NCBI RefSeq assembly: GCF_029379315.1
Contig: NZ_JAQYWQ010000051.1
Coordinates: 1 to 44,284, forward strand
Length of the DNA: 44,284 bases
Direction: 5' to 3'
Origin: Nostoc sp. S13
GTDB lineage: Bacteria; Cyanobacteriota; Cyanobacteriia; Cyanobacteriales; Nostocaceae
The translations under genes were made by a program, and so were the position numbers. Within the stretch, counting starts at the first letter, position 1, and each line of letters begins with the position of its first letter. Of this stretch, positions 37,356 to 44,284 are shown piece after piece. The notes under the pieces are model-generated. The model was not told where the DNA came from. It saw nothing but the letters and a program-made list of their open reading frames with translations, and ran no database searches.

Positions 37356-38738
37356 TCACGATGGTTTTTGAGAACGGCTACTCATATTGATGCGATCGCT
37401 CAGTTGACGTAGTGTTTGTGCTAAAGTGCGATCGCTCTGGTGAAGTTGGGTAATTTTATCGCAACTGTAGATCACCGTTGTATGGTCTTTACCACCAAAC
37501 TCCTCTCCAATTCTCGGCAAACTCAGGGATGTATGTTGACGCATGAGATACATTCCTATTTGACGCGCCCAGCTAATCTCTCTTCGTCGTGAGTTACCTT
37601 TGAGGTCGTCTATTGAAAGATCAAAATTACCAGCTACAACCTTTAAAATTGCTTCTGGGGTAGCTGCCATTTTTTCGTTAGGTGGTTCTAAAACTGGTGT
37701 GATATTTTCCACGGTCATTGGTAAGTCCCAAATGGAGATATAAGCCACCGCCCGAATTAAAGCTCCTTCTAATTCTCTAATATTAGAAGTATAGTTAGAA
37801 GCAATATACTCAATCACATCGCGGGGAAGACGAATATTTTCATACTCGGCTTTTTTCTGCAAAATTGCCATTCTAGTTTCTAAATCCGGCTTTTGGATAT
37901 CTGCAATTAACCCCATAGAAAAGCGAGAACAAAGACGTTCTTGCAAACTAGGAATCTGGTTAGGAGGACGGTCGGAAGCAATCACAACTTGTTTACCAGC
38001 TTCATGTAAAGTATTAAAAGTATAAAAAAATTCTTCTTGGGTGTATTCCTTCCCTTCAAGAAACTGAATATCATCAACTAATAAAACATCAGCAGCACGG
38101 TAATGGTCTCGAAAATTTTGCATATTATCCTTACGAATCGCTGTAATTAAATCATTAGTAAACTGCTCAGTAGAAACATAAAATATTTTGCAATCAGGAC
38201 AAATTTTCCAGCGATAATGACCAATAGCCTGCATAAGATGAGTTTTACCTAAACCCACACCACCGCATAAAAACAAAGGATTAAACTCCCTACCTGGAGA
38301 TTCTGCAACTGCCAAAGAAGCAGCGTGAGCCATACGATTGTTGGCACCAACTACAAATCGTGAAAAGACATATTTAGAGTTTAATTCAGTAGTTTTTTGA
38401 TTATGATTAGGAACAGTTTCAGAAATACTGCTGGGATTTGGTGATTCCCAAGAAACCTCTCGTTCGCTAAAATGAGAAACTTCATCAGCTTGAGCAACGG
38501 TAATGTAAATTCCCACAGGATGACCCAGAATATCTTGTACTACATGAGCAATGGTATTGATGTAATACTTCTGTAACCAATTACGAGCAAATGGGTTAGG
38601 AGTGCGAATAACCAAGCAATTATTTTCTAATCGCTCCGCACTAGTAGTTTTGATCCAAGTTTCAAAGGTGGGTCGGGACAGTTCAAGCTGTAGGCGCTCT
38701 AGTACCTGACTCCACAGACTTTCTATGGGAATTTCCAT
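37356..38738 (-). CDS. dnaA: Chromosomal replication initiator DnaA
   Basis: 460 residues. Domain I (about 1-85; [26 protein letters not shown]) is followed by a short linker, then the AAA+ domain with Walker [11 protein letters not shown] (159-168) and Walker [14 protein letters not shown]. The C-terminal helix-turn-helix has the DnaA-box signature [15 protein letters not shown]. It binds boxes in the adjacent oriC and opens DNA. Start ATG 38738. A one-mismatch box, TTATCCACC (38738-38746), overlaps the start region and may allow autoregulation. It is divergent from the HtrA gene. Confidence 0.97.
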   Translation of the reverse strand: MEIPIESLWSQVLERLQLELSRPTFETWIKTTSAERLENNCLVIRTPNPFARNWLQKYYINTIAHVVQDILGHPVGIYITVAQADEVSHFSEREVSWESPNPSSISETVPNHNQKTTELNSKYVFSRFVVGANNRMAHAASLAVAESPGREFNPLFLCGGVGLGKTHLMQAIGHYRWKICPDCKIFYVSTEQFTNDLITAIRKDNMQNFRDHYRAADVLLVDDIQFLEGKEYTQEEFFYTFNTLHEAGKQVVIASDRPPNQIPSLQERLCSRFSMGLIADIQKPDLETRMAILQKKAEYENIRLPRDVIEYIASNYTSNIRELEGALIRAVAYISIWDLPMTVENITPVLEPPNEKMAATPEAILKVVAGNFDLSIDDLKGNSRRREISWARQIGMYLMRQHTSLSLPRIGEEFGGKDHTTVIYSCDKITQLHQSDRTLAQTLRQLSDRINMSSRSQKPS

Positions 38739-38902
38739 TATCCACCACCTTTGCTGCTAATTGTCACAATAGAAGAGAAAGCACTAATTTAGCATTGAGA
38801 CACGCTAGACCTAGAATAAGCTTTTAAGTTGTAATCATTTTGGGACATACCCGGTAGGCAAGATCCTAACACCCACCGACTGACACGGAGAAGCAACGAC
38901 AC

Positions 38903-40162
38903 ATGAAGACAACAAACCATCACTCAGCGCCCAAAAATATTCATACCAGGGGTTTGCCCCACAGATGGCGGGCAGATAATATTCTGGGGATGCTCTCATC
39001 TGGGGTAGCAGTGGTGTTCCTGGGGAGCTGCTCTCTTCTACCTGCTAAGACCTTTGAGACTCAACCAAGCCAGACTCAAGCCCAAAAGATAATAGAACCC
39101 AATCCAGTAATTGTCCCCCCGCCAATAATCTCGTCGTCTGGAGATCCTAATTTTATCGTGAAAGTAGTGCAGCAAGTGGGGCCTGCGGTAGTTCGCATTG
39201 ATTCTTCGCGAACAATCACTTCTCGCGTACCAGACGAATTTAACGATCCATTTTTTCGGCGGTTTTTTGGAGACGCAGCGCCACAACCTAGACAACGGGT
39301 AGAGCGGGGTAGTGGCTCTGGATTTATCATTAATTCCTCAGGTCAAATTGTAACCAATTCTCATGTAGTAGATGGTGCGGATAAAGTGACTGTCATACTC
39401 AAAGATGGGCGGACTTTTGAGGGTAAAGTATTGGGTGAAGATCCGGTAACTGATGTCGCTGCGATTAAAATTGACGCTAATAATCTGCCAACCCTATCTG
39501 TGGGTAACTCTGATGCCTTACAACCAGGAGAAGCAGTAATTGCGATTGGTAATCCATTAGGCTTGAATAATACCGTCACTTCTGGGATTATTAGTGCTAC
39601 AGGTCGTTCTAGTAGCGATATCGGTGCTAGTGACAAGCGGGTTGATTACATCCAAACGGATGCTGCAATTAACCCTGGTAACTCTGGTGGCCCATTGCTA
39701 AATGCTCGTGGTCAAGTAATTGCAATGAACACAGCTATTATCCGAGGCGCTCAAGGTTTGGGATTTGCTATTCCGATCAATACTGTGCAAAAAATTGCCC
39801 AAGAATTAATTGCTACCGGCAAGGTAGATCATCCTTATTTGGGTGTTCAGATGGTGACATTGACACCAGAAAATAAAGAAAGAATCAAAAATATCACAGG
39901 CGATCGCTTAAATATTACAGCAGATGAGGGCGTTTTGCTAGTTGAGATTGTACCGCGATCGCCTGCATCTGTAGCTGGACTAAAAGTTGGTGATGTGATT
40001 AAAAGCATTAATAGCCAGCCTGTTACTAAAATTGATGATGTACAAAAGTTAGTAGAAAACAGCAAAATCGGTACTAAGTTACCAATAGAAGTGGAACGCA
40101 ATGGGCAAATTGTCCAAGTAGGTGTCCAACCTGCTACTTTGCCCGTGAGACGTGAAGGATAA
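38903..40162 (+). CDS. HtrA/Deg-type serine protease (probable lipoprotein)
   Basis: 419 residues. An N-terminal membrane segment ends in a lipobox-like LGSC (C43), so the protein is probably anchored on the periplasmic or lumenal side. The trypsin-like domain has the complete triad: H154 ([10 protein letters not shown]), D184 (TDVAAIKID) and S261 (NPGNSGGP). One PDZ domain follows (about 310-410; [20 protein letters not shown]). It should degrade or refold damaged envelope proteins, like the HhoA/HhoB/HtrA set of Synechocystis; which paralogue cannot be told. Start ATG 38903 lies after ACACGGAGAAGC. Divergent from dnaA. Confidence 0.92.
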   Translation: MKTTNHHSAPKNIHTRGLPHRWRADNILGMLSSGVAVVFLGSCSLLPAKTFETQPSQTQAQKIIEPNPVIVPPPIISSSGDPNFIVKVVQQVGPAVVRIDSSRTITSRVPDEFNDPFFRRFFGDAAPQPRQRVERGSGSGFIINSSGQIVTNSHVVDGADKVTVILKDGRTFEGKVLGEDPVTDVAAIKIDANNLPTLSVGNSDALQPGEAVIAIGNPLGLNNTVTSGIISATGRSSSDIGASDKRVDYIQTDAAINPGNSGGPLLNARGQVIAMNTAIIRGAQGLGFAIPINTVQKIAQELIATGKVDHPYLGVQMVTLTPENKERIKNITGDRLNITADEGVLLVEIVPRSPASVAGLKVGDVIKSINSQPVTKIDDVQKLVENSKIGTKLPIEVERNGQIVQVGVQPATLPVRREG

Positions 40163-40190
40163 TGTTTGTTATTGGGCATTGGGCAATTCA

Positions 40191-40253
40191 ATTTTGGATT
40201 TTGGATTTTAGATTTTGGATTAAATTTCAATTCTTTAATCTAAAATCTAAAAT
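40191..40253 (+). terminator. Long AT hairpin with heptamer repeat after the HtrA gene
   Basis: The repeat (ATTTTGG)n at 40191-40221 overlaps a 20-bp stem: 40205-40224 pairs with 40234-40253 with one mismatch around a 9-base loop. The hairpin could end HtrA transcription, but there is no clear U run, so the call rests on the fold and place. Confidence 0.5.
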
Positions 40254-40259
40254 TCTTAC

Positions 40260-40291
40260 TCCCCACTCCCCACTCCCCACTCCCCACTCCC
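40260..40291. repeat. Heptanucleotide tandem repeat (CCCCACT)n
   Basis: Four full head-to-tail CCCCACT units plus partial ones. It lies about 30 bases before the deformylase start, upstream of its AAAGGAG ribosome site. It is an STRR-type repeat. Confidence 0.85.
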
Positions 40292-40320
40292 TATTCACCA
40301 TTACCTAAAGGAGTTTTATC

Positions 40321-40851
40321 ATGACTGAATTAACGCCAATCATTCAATTAGGCAATCCAACATTGCGCCAAAAAGCTGCTTGGGTAGAGAATATTCAAGA
40401 TGAGCATATCCAAAAATTAATTGAAGACTTAATCGCCACTGTTGCCAAGGCTAACGGCGTGGGAATTGCTGCGCCTCAAGTAGCACAATCCTATCGTTTA
40501 TTTATTGTCGCTTCCCATCCTAATGCCAGGTATCCCAACGCCCCGGAAATGGAACCTACTGCCATGATTAATCCCAAAATTATCGGTCATTCAACTGAAG
40601 TTGTTAAAGATTGGGAAGGTTGTTTAAGTGTTCCAGGAATTAGGGGGTTAGTTCCTCGGTATAAAGCTATTGAAGTGGAATACACTGACTGTCAAGGCAA
40701 CTTACAAAATCAAGAATTAACCGATTTTATCGCTCGCATCTTTCAACACGAGTATGATCATCTCGACGGTATCGTATTTGTTGATCGCCTAGAGAACACT
40801 CTCGATATGATCACTGAGCAGGAATATCAACAACGAATCGTTAAGAAATAA
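40321..40851 (+). CDS. def: Peptide deformylase
   Basis: 176 residues. It removes the formyl group from N-terminal methionine of new proteins; a metal enzyme of the cytosol. All three motifs are present: GVGIAAPQV (47-55), EGCLSVPG with ligand C101, and HEYDHLDG with H143, catalytic E144 and H147. The start ATG 40321 has a strong AAAGGAG site 8 bases upstream (40308-40314). Neighbouring heptamer repeats upstream do not reach the ribosome site. Confidence 0.96.
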   Translation: MTELTPIIQLGNPTLRQKAAWVENIQDEHIQKLIEDLIATVAKANGVGIAAPQVAQSYRLFIVASHPNARYPNAPEMEPTAMINPKIIGHSTEVVKDWEGCLSVPGIRGLVPRYKAIEVEYTDCQGNLQNQELTDFIARIFQHEYDHLDGIVFVDRLENTLDMITEQEYQQRIVKK

Positions 40852-41069
40852 ATGTGAGTGGGGAATAGCGAATGGTGTAGTTCAATTAATTGAAAAAGGC
40901 TGTAAATAATTAACTTAACATGAGTTCGATAAACCTCTCCCTGTCTTGAACTAAAGTTCAAGTCTATCCCTCTCCGACTTGGAGAGGGACGATTTTGCCT
41001 AAGTCCTGAAACAGTTAAAATACTCAGAATAGTCTTACGGTTTCTCATGCTGTGGCTGGACGGGGGGAA

Positions 41070-42218
41070 ATGGCTAAGAAGTATATACAACTTAGAAGTC
41101 AGAGGTACTTCAAGCTCAGTTCACAAATCGCTCAGTTGGATAATGCACAATTGCGTTCTCTGTTTGACAATAGTGAGTCTAATGAGTCGAGTATGGGTTG
41201 GGGGATGAATCACGCGATCGTTTTTGGAGAAACCAAGGTCTTTGTGAAACGTCTTCCGGTTACAAACATCGAATTTGACAACCTGTTCTCCACCAGAAAC
41301 CTCTATAACCTGCCAACTTACTGTAATTACGGCTTCGGTTCCACTGGTTTTGGGGTCTTCCGGGAACTTGTGACCCATATCAAGACAACTAACTGGGTAT
41401 TGTCGGGGGCAATTGCCACTTTCCCACTAATGTACCATTATCGAATTATTCCGTTCTCTGGGCAGCGTGCGGATGTCGATATGGAGCGTCTAAAAGATTA
41501 TGTGGAGTACTGGGGCAATAGTGCCAACGCCGGGAATTATATGTTAGATAGAGCGAACGCCAACTATGAGTTGGTTCTGTTTCTAGAGTACATACCACAT
41601 GTTCTGGAAACATGGCTGCTCTTAAACCCCAACAAACTTCAGAAATCCCTGGATGACTTACGCACGACGATTAACTTTTTGAGGGCAAAGGGAATCATCC
41701 ACTTCGATGCACATTTTCGCAACATCCTCACCGATGGCAAACGGACATATTTGACCGATTTTGGTTTGGTACTGGACAAAAGTTTTACATTGACTTCAGA
41801 TGAAAAGTTTTTCTTTAAGCAGAACACATTTTATGACTATGGAGAACTCCTGCGGAATCTTGGTCATCTTATTCGATCGCCCTATGATTTATGTTCGGAG
41901 AACGATAAACGCAGGATTATGGAAAAATATGGCATAAAAGAAGGCTTAAAACCTTATGAACTGCGGTCTATATTACTCGACAACATCGAGCAGATACATG
42001 CTGATGGGGTGATGAAGTTAGATGAGTTCTATGTTGCCAGCATCGTCAAGTACCGCAGCATCATTGCGCTGATGCAAGACTTCTTTTCTGATATGTGGGA
42101 AAATAACAATAAGGACACGAAACTCCGTCACGCAGAACTACGGCTGCTGCTCAAAGAGACGGGGTTTATTCCTAGTGCTGGAACGCACGGCGGGCGGATA
42201 GTTGCCACTACTGGATAA
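41070..42218 (+). CDS. Kinase-fold protein (putative protein kinase)
   Basis: 382 residues from ATG 41070 (MAKKYIQLRSQRYFKLSSQ), chosen because GGGGGGAA precedes it; a start 18 bases earlier is possible. The kinase core is visible: VFVKRLP with a candidate ATP lysine (about 59-60), YELVLFLEYIP (hinge), GIIHFDAHFRNIL (211-218 region, in place of HRDxKxxN but keeping the catalytic Asp and Asn), and YLTDFGLVL (DFG 230-232). The glycine-rich loop is weak. The substrate could be protein or small molecule. The C-terminal 130 residues are helical with no match I recognise. A repeat-rich 200 bases separate it from def, so it is probably its own unit. Confidence 0.75.
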   Translation: MAKKYIQLRSQRYFKLSSQIAQLDNAQLRSLFDNSESNESSMGWGMNHAIVFGETKVFVKRLPVTNIEFDNLFSTRNLYNLPTYCNYGFGSTGFGVFRELVTHIKTTNWVLSGAIATFPLMYHYRIIPFSGQRADVDMERLKDYVEYWGNSANAGNYMLDRANANYELVLFLEYIPHVLETWLLLNPNKLQKSLDDLRTTINFLRAKGIIHFDAHFRNILTDGKRTYLTDFGLVLDKSFTLTSDEKFFFKQNTFYDYGELLRNLGHLIRSPYDLCSENDKRRIMEKYGIKEGLKPYELRSILLDNIEQIHADGVMKLDEFYVASIVKYRSIIALMQDFFSDMWENNNKDTKLRHAELRLLLKETGFIPSAGTHGGRIVATTG

Positions 42219-42302
42219 GAAATGAATGGTATTTAATTTTTAGCTCTCAGAGTGCTTGCTCAATTACAGACTCGCTTAACAATTCTTTAAGCTGTACCCC
42301 TA

Positions 42303-42331
42303 CTATTAAAACCTCTCATACAAAAGAGGTT
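42303..42331 (-). terminator. Rho-independent-like terminator of the channel gene
   Basis: On the minus strand, AACCTCTTTTGTATGAGAGG followed by TTTTAAT forms a 7-bp perfect stem (42310-42316 / 42325-42331), 8-base loop and a U-rich tail. It begins about 20 bases past the stop of the minus-strand gene and sits between two convergent genes. Confidence 0.65.
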
Positions 42332-42351
42332 GGTAATGCGATCGCATTGCC

Positions 42352-44043
42352 TTAAATCTGTGATTCGCAAACTCGTTCGTCCCGCCACAATTGATATAAC
42401 CGCGTTGCTGGCATTGTCATATATAAAATATCCCCAGTACCGAGATGAGTTTCTAGCAAATCCCAGCCATGAAGGGTTTGGTGGTTTTTTTCTACGTACA
42501 AAGGTACACAGTCAGTGGACATGGCTACATCTTTCACCCAGTTACCATAAAAGGCATGTGAAGGTGTAATCACAGTCGCAAAAGCTACCCAAAGACTATC
42601 TGCTGTGATGCCATTGCCAAGGATGCGTCCGCCTAGTGCAGCAGCAGCAAAAGCTGGGGCTGCTAGTTCAGCCGGACTCAGTACGGCCTCGAAGCCAAAT
42701 AGCTGTTGCGCTATGCCGGCAAAATCGGGATCGGCATAATGAACAATCACTGGAATGCTGGGTGTCAAGTTTTTGGCTTTGAGGGCAATTTCCAGATTGG
42801 TAGCATCATTGCTAGTAACAGCAAGGACTGCGGCGGCAGAGTCTATGTTGCTGGCTTTAAGTATTGTGCGGAAGCTGGCATCACCCTGAATGACGGGAAT
42901 ACCGAGTTCGCGGGCGGTGTTGATATATTTGTTGTTGGAGTCGGGTTCAACTACTACAACTTCATGTCCACTGGCGTGGAGTTGCTGGACAATTCTCACC
43001 CCAATACCACTCAAGCCACAGACAATGTAGTGATATCGCTGGGGAATTCGGGCTGCATCCCAAAATTGCTTAAAGCGGCTTCCTAAGACAAAATCGGTGA
43101 GCATTGCATACCAAATACCAATCACCACTGCTCCAACCAGCATCATCACAACGGTAAATAACTTAATACTGTTAGGAGCATTTTCTACTACTTTGTCATT
43201 ACCACCCGCTCCAGTAATCATGCCTACAGAAAAATATAGAGCATCGATAGGAGACACACTTAACTCAGCCGATATATAAGTGAGTGTAGCAATCCCAATA
43301 ACCGCCAATAGTACAATCGCACCCACCACTACCCCTCGCCCATGTTGCTGAAAAAGCCTAAGATTAGTCAGGACTTTCAGCAGTTTTTTAATCAATGATC
43401 TCCGAGCAGAACGGATGCGGGGTTGGGTACCAATAATTAAGCGATCGCCCACTTTTATTTCTTGTCCAGATGTCACAGCCGAGACCAAATCCATCTCACC
43501 TTCTGCTGGTAAGTAATAAATCAGCATCCGCGATCGGTCTGACCACAATTCACTCAGCTTTCGACCCTTCCAAAAGTGGTTTTCATCAATGTATTCTTCG
43601 TGAATTGGCCAAGTTTGCTGAAATAATTTGATTTGTCCGATCGCTCGGTTTCCCAGTGCTGCAAAAGTGAATACAGGTGCTGCTAATCCCACAACACTCA
43701 TACTCAAGTGGTCTGGCAAACTTTGATCTAGGCGCTCCCCCAAATTTGTATTATAAAAACGGCTGATAATCCGAATCTGGGGATTTAGCACCCGCGCTTG
43801 CATCATAATAGACAAATTCAGAGCATCTTTAGATCCAGCGATTACTAAAGTGTGTGCCTGTTGAATTCCTGCTGCTGTTAGGGTAGAAGCTGCTTGTAAA
43901 TCGCCAACAATCACATCTGGTGCTGTTTCGCCAGGGATGGATTGGTGATGAATACCAACAACGAAGGCTCCCTGCTGTCTCAGCAACCGAAAGGTTTTGT
44001 ATCCGGTAAGTCCTAAGCCACAAACAATAATTCGAGGTTTCAT
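42352..44043 (-). CDS. Two-RCK (TrkA-N) ion-channel-like membrane protein
   Basis: 563 residues. RCK/TrkA-N domain 1 spans about 1-130 (IIVCGLGLTGYKTFRLL, a Rossmann NAD site), then a TrkA-C-like part (about 150-205). A two-helix pore region follows: TM1 about 236-258, pore about 262-283, TM2 about 291-318. RCK domain 2 spans about 338-460 (YIVCGLSGIGVRIVQQLHAS), with a C-terminal extension. The pore reads YFSVGMITGAGGND where potassium channels have TxGYGD, so ion selectivity is uncertain. Cyanobacterial homologues are usually annotated as NAD-binding potassium channel proteins. Start ATG 44041-44043. Confidence 0.8.
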   Translation of the reverse strand: MKPRIIVCGLGLTGYKTFRLLRQQGAFVVGIHHQSIPGETAPDVIVGDLQAASTLTAAGIQQAHTLVIAGSKDALNLSIMMQARVLNPQIRIISRFYNTNLGERLDQSLPDHLSMSVVGLAAPVFTFAALGNRAIGQIKLFQQTWPIHEEYIDENHFWKGRKLSELWSDRSRMLIYYLPAEGEMDLVSAVTSGQEIKVGDRLIIGTQPRIRSARRSLIKKLLKVLTNLRLFQQHGRGVVVGAIVLLAVIGIATLTYISAELSVSPIDALYFSVGMITGAGGNDKVVENAPNSIKLFTVVMMLVGAVVIGIWYAMLTDFVLGSRFKQFWDAARIPQRYHYIVCGLSGIGVRIVQQLHASGHEVVVVEPDSNNKYINTARELGIPVIQGDASFRTILKASNIDSAAAVLAVTSNDATNLEIALKAKNLTPSIPVIVHYADPDFAGIAQQLFGFEAVLSPAELAAPAFAAAALGGRILGNGITADSLWVAFATVITPSHAFYGNWVKDVAMSTDCVPLYVEKNHQTLHGWDLLETHLGTGDILYMTMPATRLYQLWRDERVCESQI

Positions 44044-44284
44044 GAAACGGCAGCATCTTTTACAGGTAAGGCTGCATTTTTAGTTATTTATCAATATTGT
44101 TGCCCATTTTCTTGGAATACAACTGTAGCTGACAACACGATTGTTTTAATTAGAGGCAAGAGGTAGGAGGCAGGAAGTACAAAAGACTCATCCGCGAATC
44201 ATGAAAGCTTACCAGAAGAGAGTTACAAGGATTTGCACGGGAGGAGCGATCGCCATCTGGCTGTACGAGGAAATGAGGGTTTGA

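Noticed and set aside
44201..44284. 27-codon plus-strand frame ending exactly at the window edge (MKAYQKRVTRICTGG...)
   Set aside because: No ribosome site, no family resemblance, and it lies after a purine-rich spacer repeat (GAGGCAAGAGGTAGGAGGCAGG). The fit to the window end may be chance.

Overview
The window is chromosomal DNA of a filamentous, heterocyst-forming-type cyanobacterium, most likely Nostoc or a close Nostocales relative. The signs are many HIP1 octamers (GCGATCGC), heptanucleotide tandem repeats (GATTTTG, CCCCACT), dispersed palindromic repeats, and gene families typical of that group: a CyaB1-type cyclase, a Ser/Thr-kinase/histidine-kinase hybrid, KGK protein, CcdA/Ccs1, and bilin-type GAF kinases. 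No genome-level comparison was possible, so the genus is an inference.

Layout. Positions 59-5568 (+) are a decaying locus. It holds a TPR/GT2 glycosyltransferase gene broken by two single-base shifts, a 50-codon stub of a sugar epimerase, the front end of a C-methyltransferase cut off next to a palindromic repeat, and a DUF4910 aminopeptidase-like gene with two in-frame stops. Positions 5696-15800 (-) carry signalling genes: a CyaB1-like adenylate cyclase and a 2376-residue Ser/Thr kinase-AAA-GAF-PAS-histidine kinase-receiver protein. Positions 15982-18152 (+) are the System II cytochrome c maturation pair ccdA-ccs1. Positions 18367-21349 hold small housekeeping genes: queF, two small cyanobacterial proteins, the SRP RNA gene (ffs), a YciI-like gene, a KGK gene and a 2'-5' RNA ligase-like gene. 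A peptidoglycan-binding protein and a clean MITE follow at 21756-22668.

Positions 22839-26269 (-) are a likely operon of CHASE2-adenylate cyclase, a small exported protein, a FecR-domain protein and perhaps a 31-residue membrane peptide. Positions 26916-31677 (+) carry an ArsA/Get3-like ATPase with an HSP20-like tail and an 1105-residue histidine kinase with three GAF domains that have the Cys-His bilin-attachment signature.

Positions 32030-38738 (-) are the replication-origin region. dnaA and dnaN lie on the same strand but are separated by about 4.2 kb. Directly behind dnaA is a 450-bp AT-rich segment with six exact TTTTCCACA boxes, a strong oriC candidate. Between oriC and dnaN lie a wrecked Argonaute-type defence gene (DUF4365 nuclease front joined to the C-terminal half of an inactive-type PIWI domain), a small cyanobacterial protein, an 84-bp tandem repeat and a solo TnpB with an intact RuvC triad. 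Beyond dnaA (38903-44043) are an HtrA/Deg-type lipoprotein protease, peptide deformylase, a kinase-fold protein and a two-RCK ion-channel-like protein with an unusual pore sequence.

The most unusual item is the Argonaute remnant beside oriC. It looks like a SPARDA-type short-Argonaute system reduced by an internal deletion. It is probably not functional here, but it marks the dnaA-dnaN interval as a landing site for defence and mobile genes.
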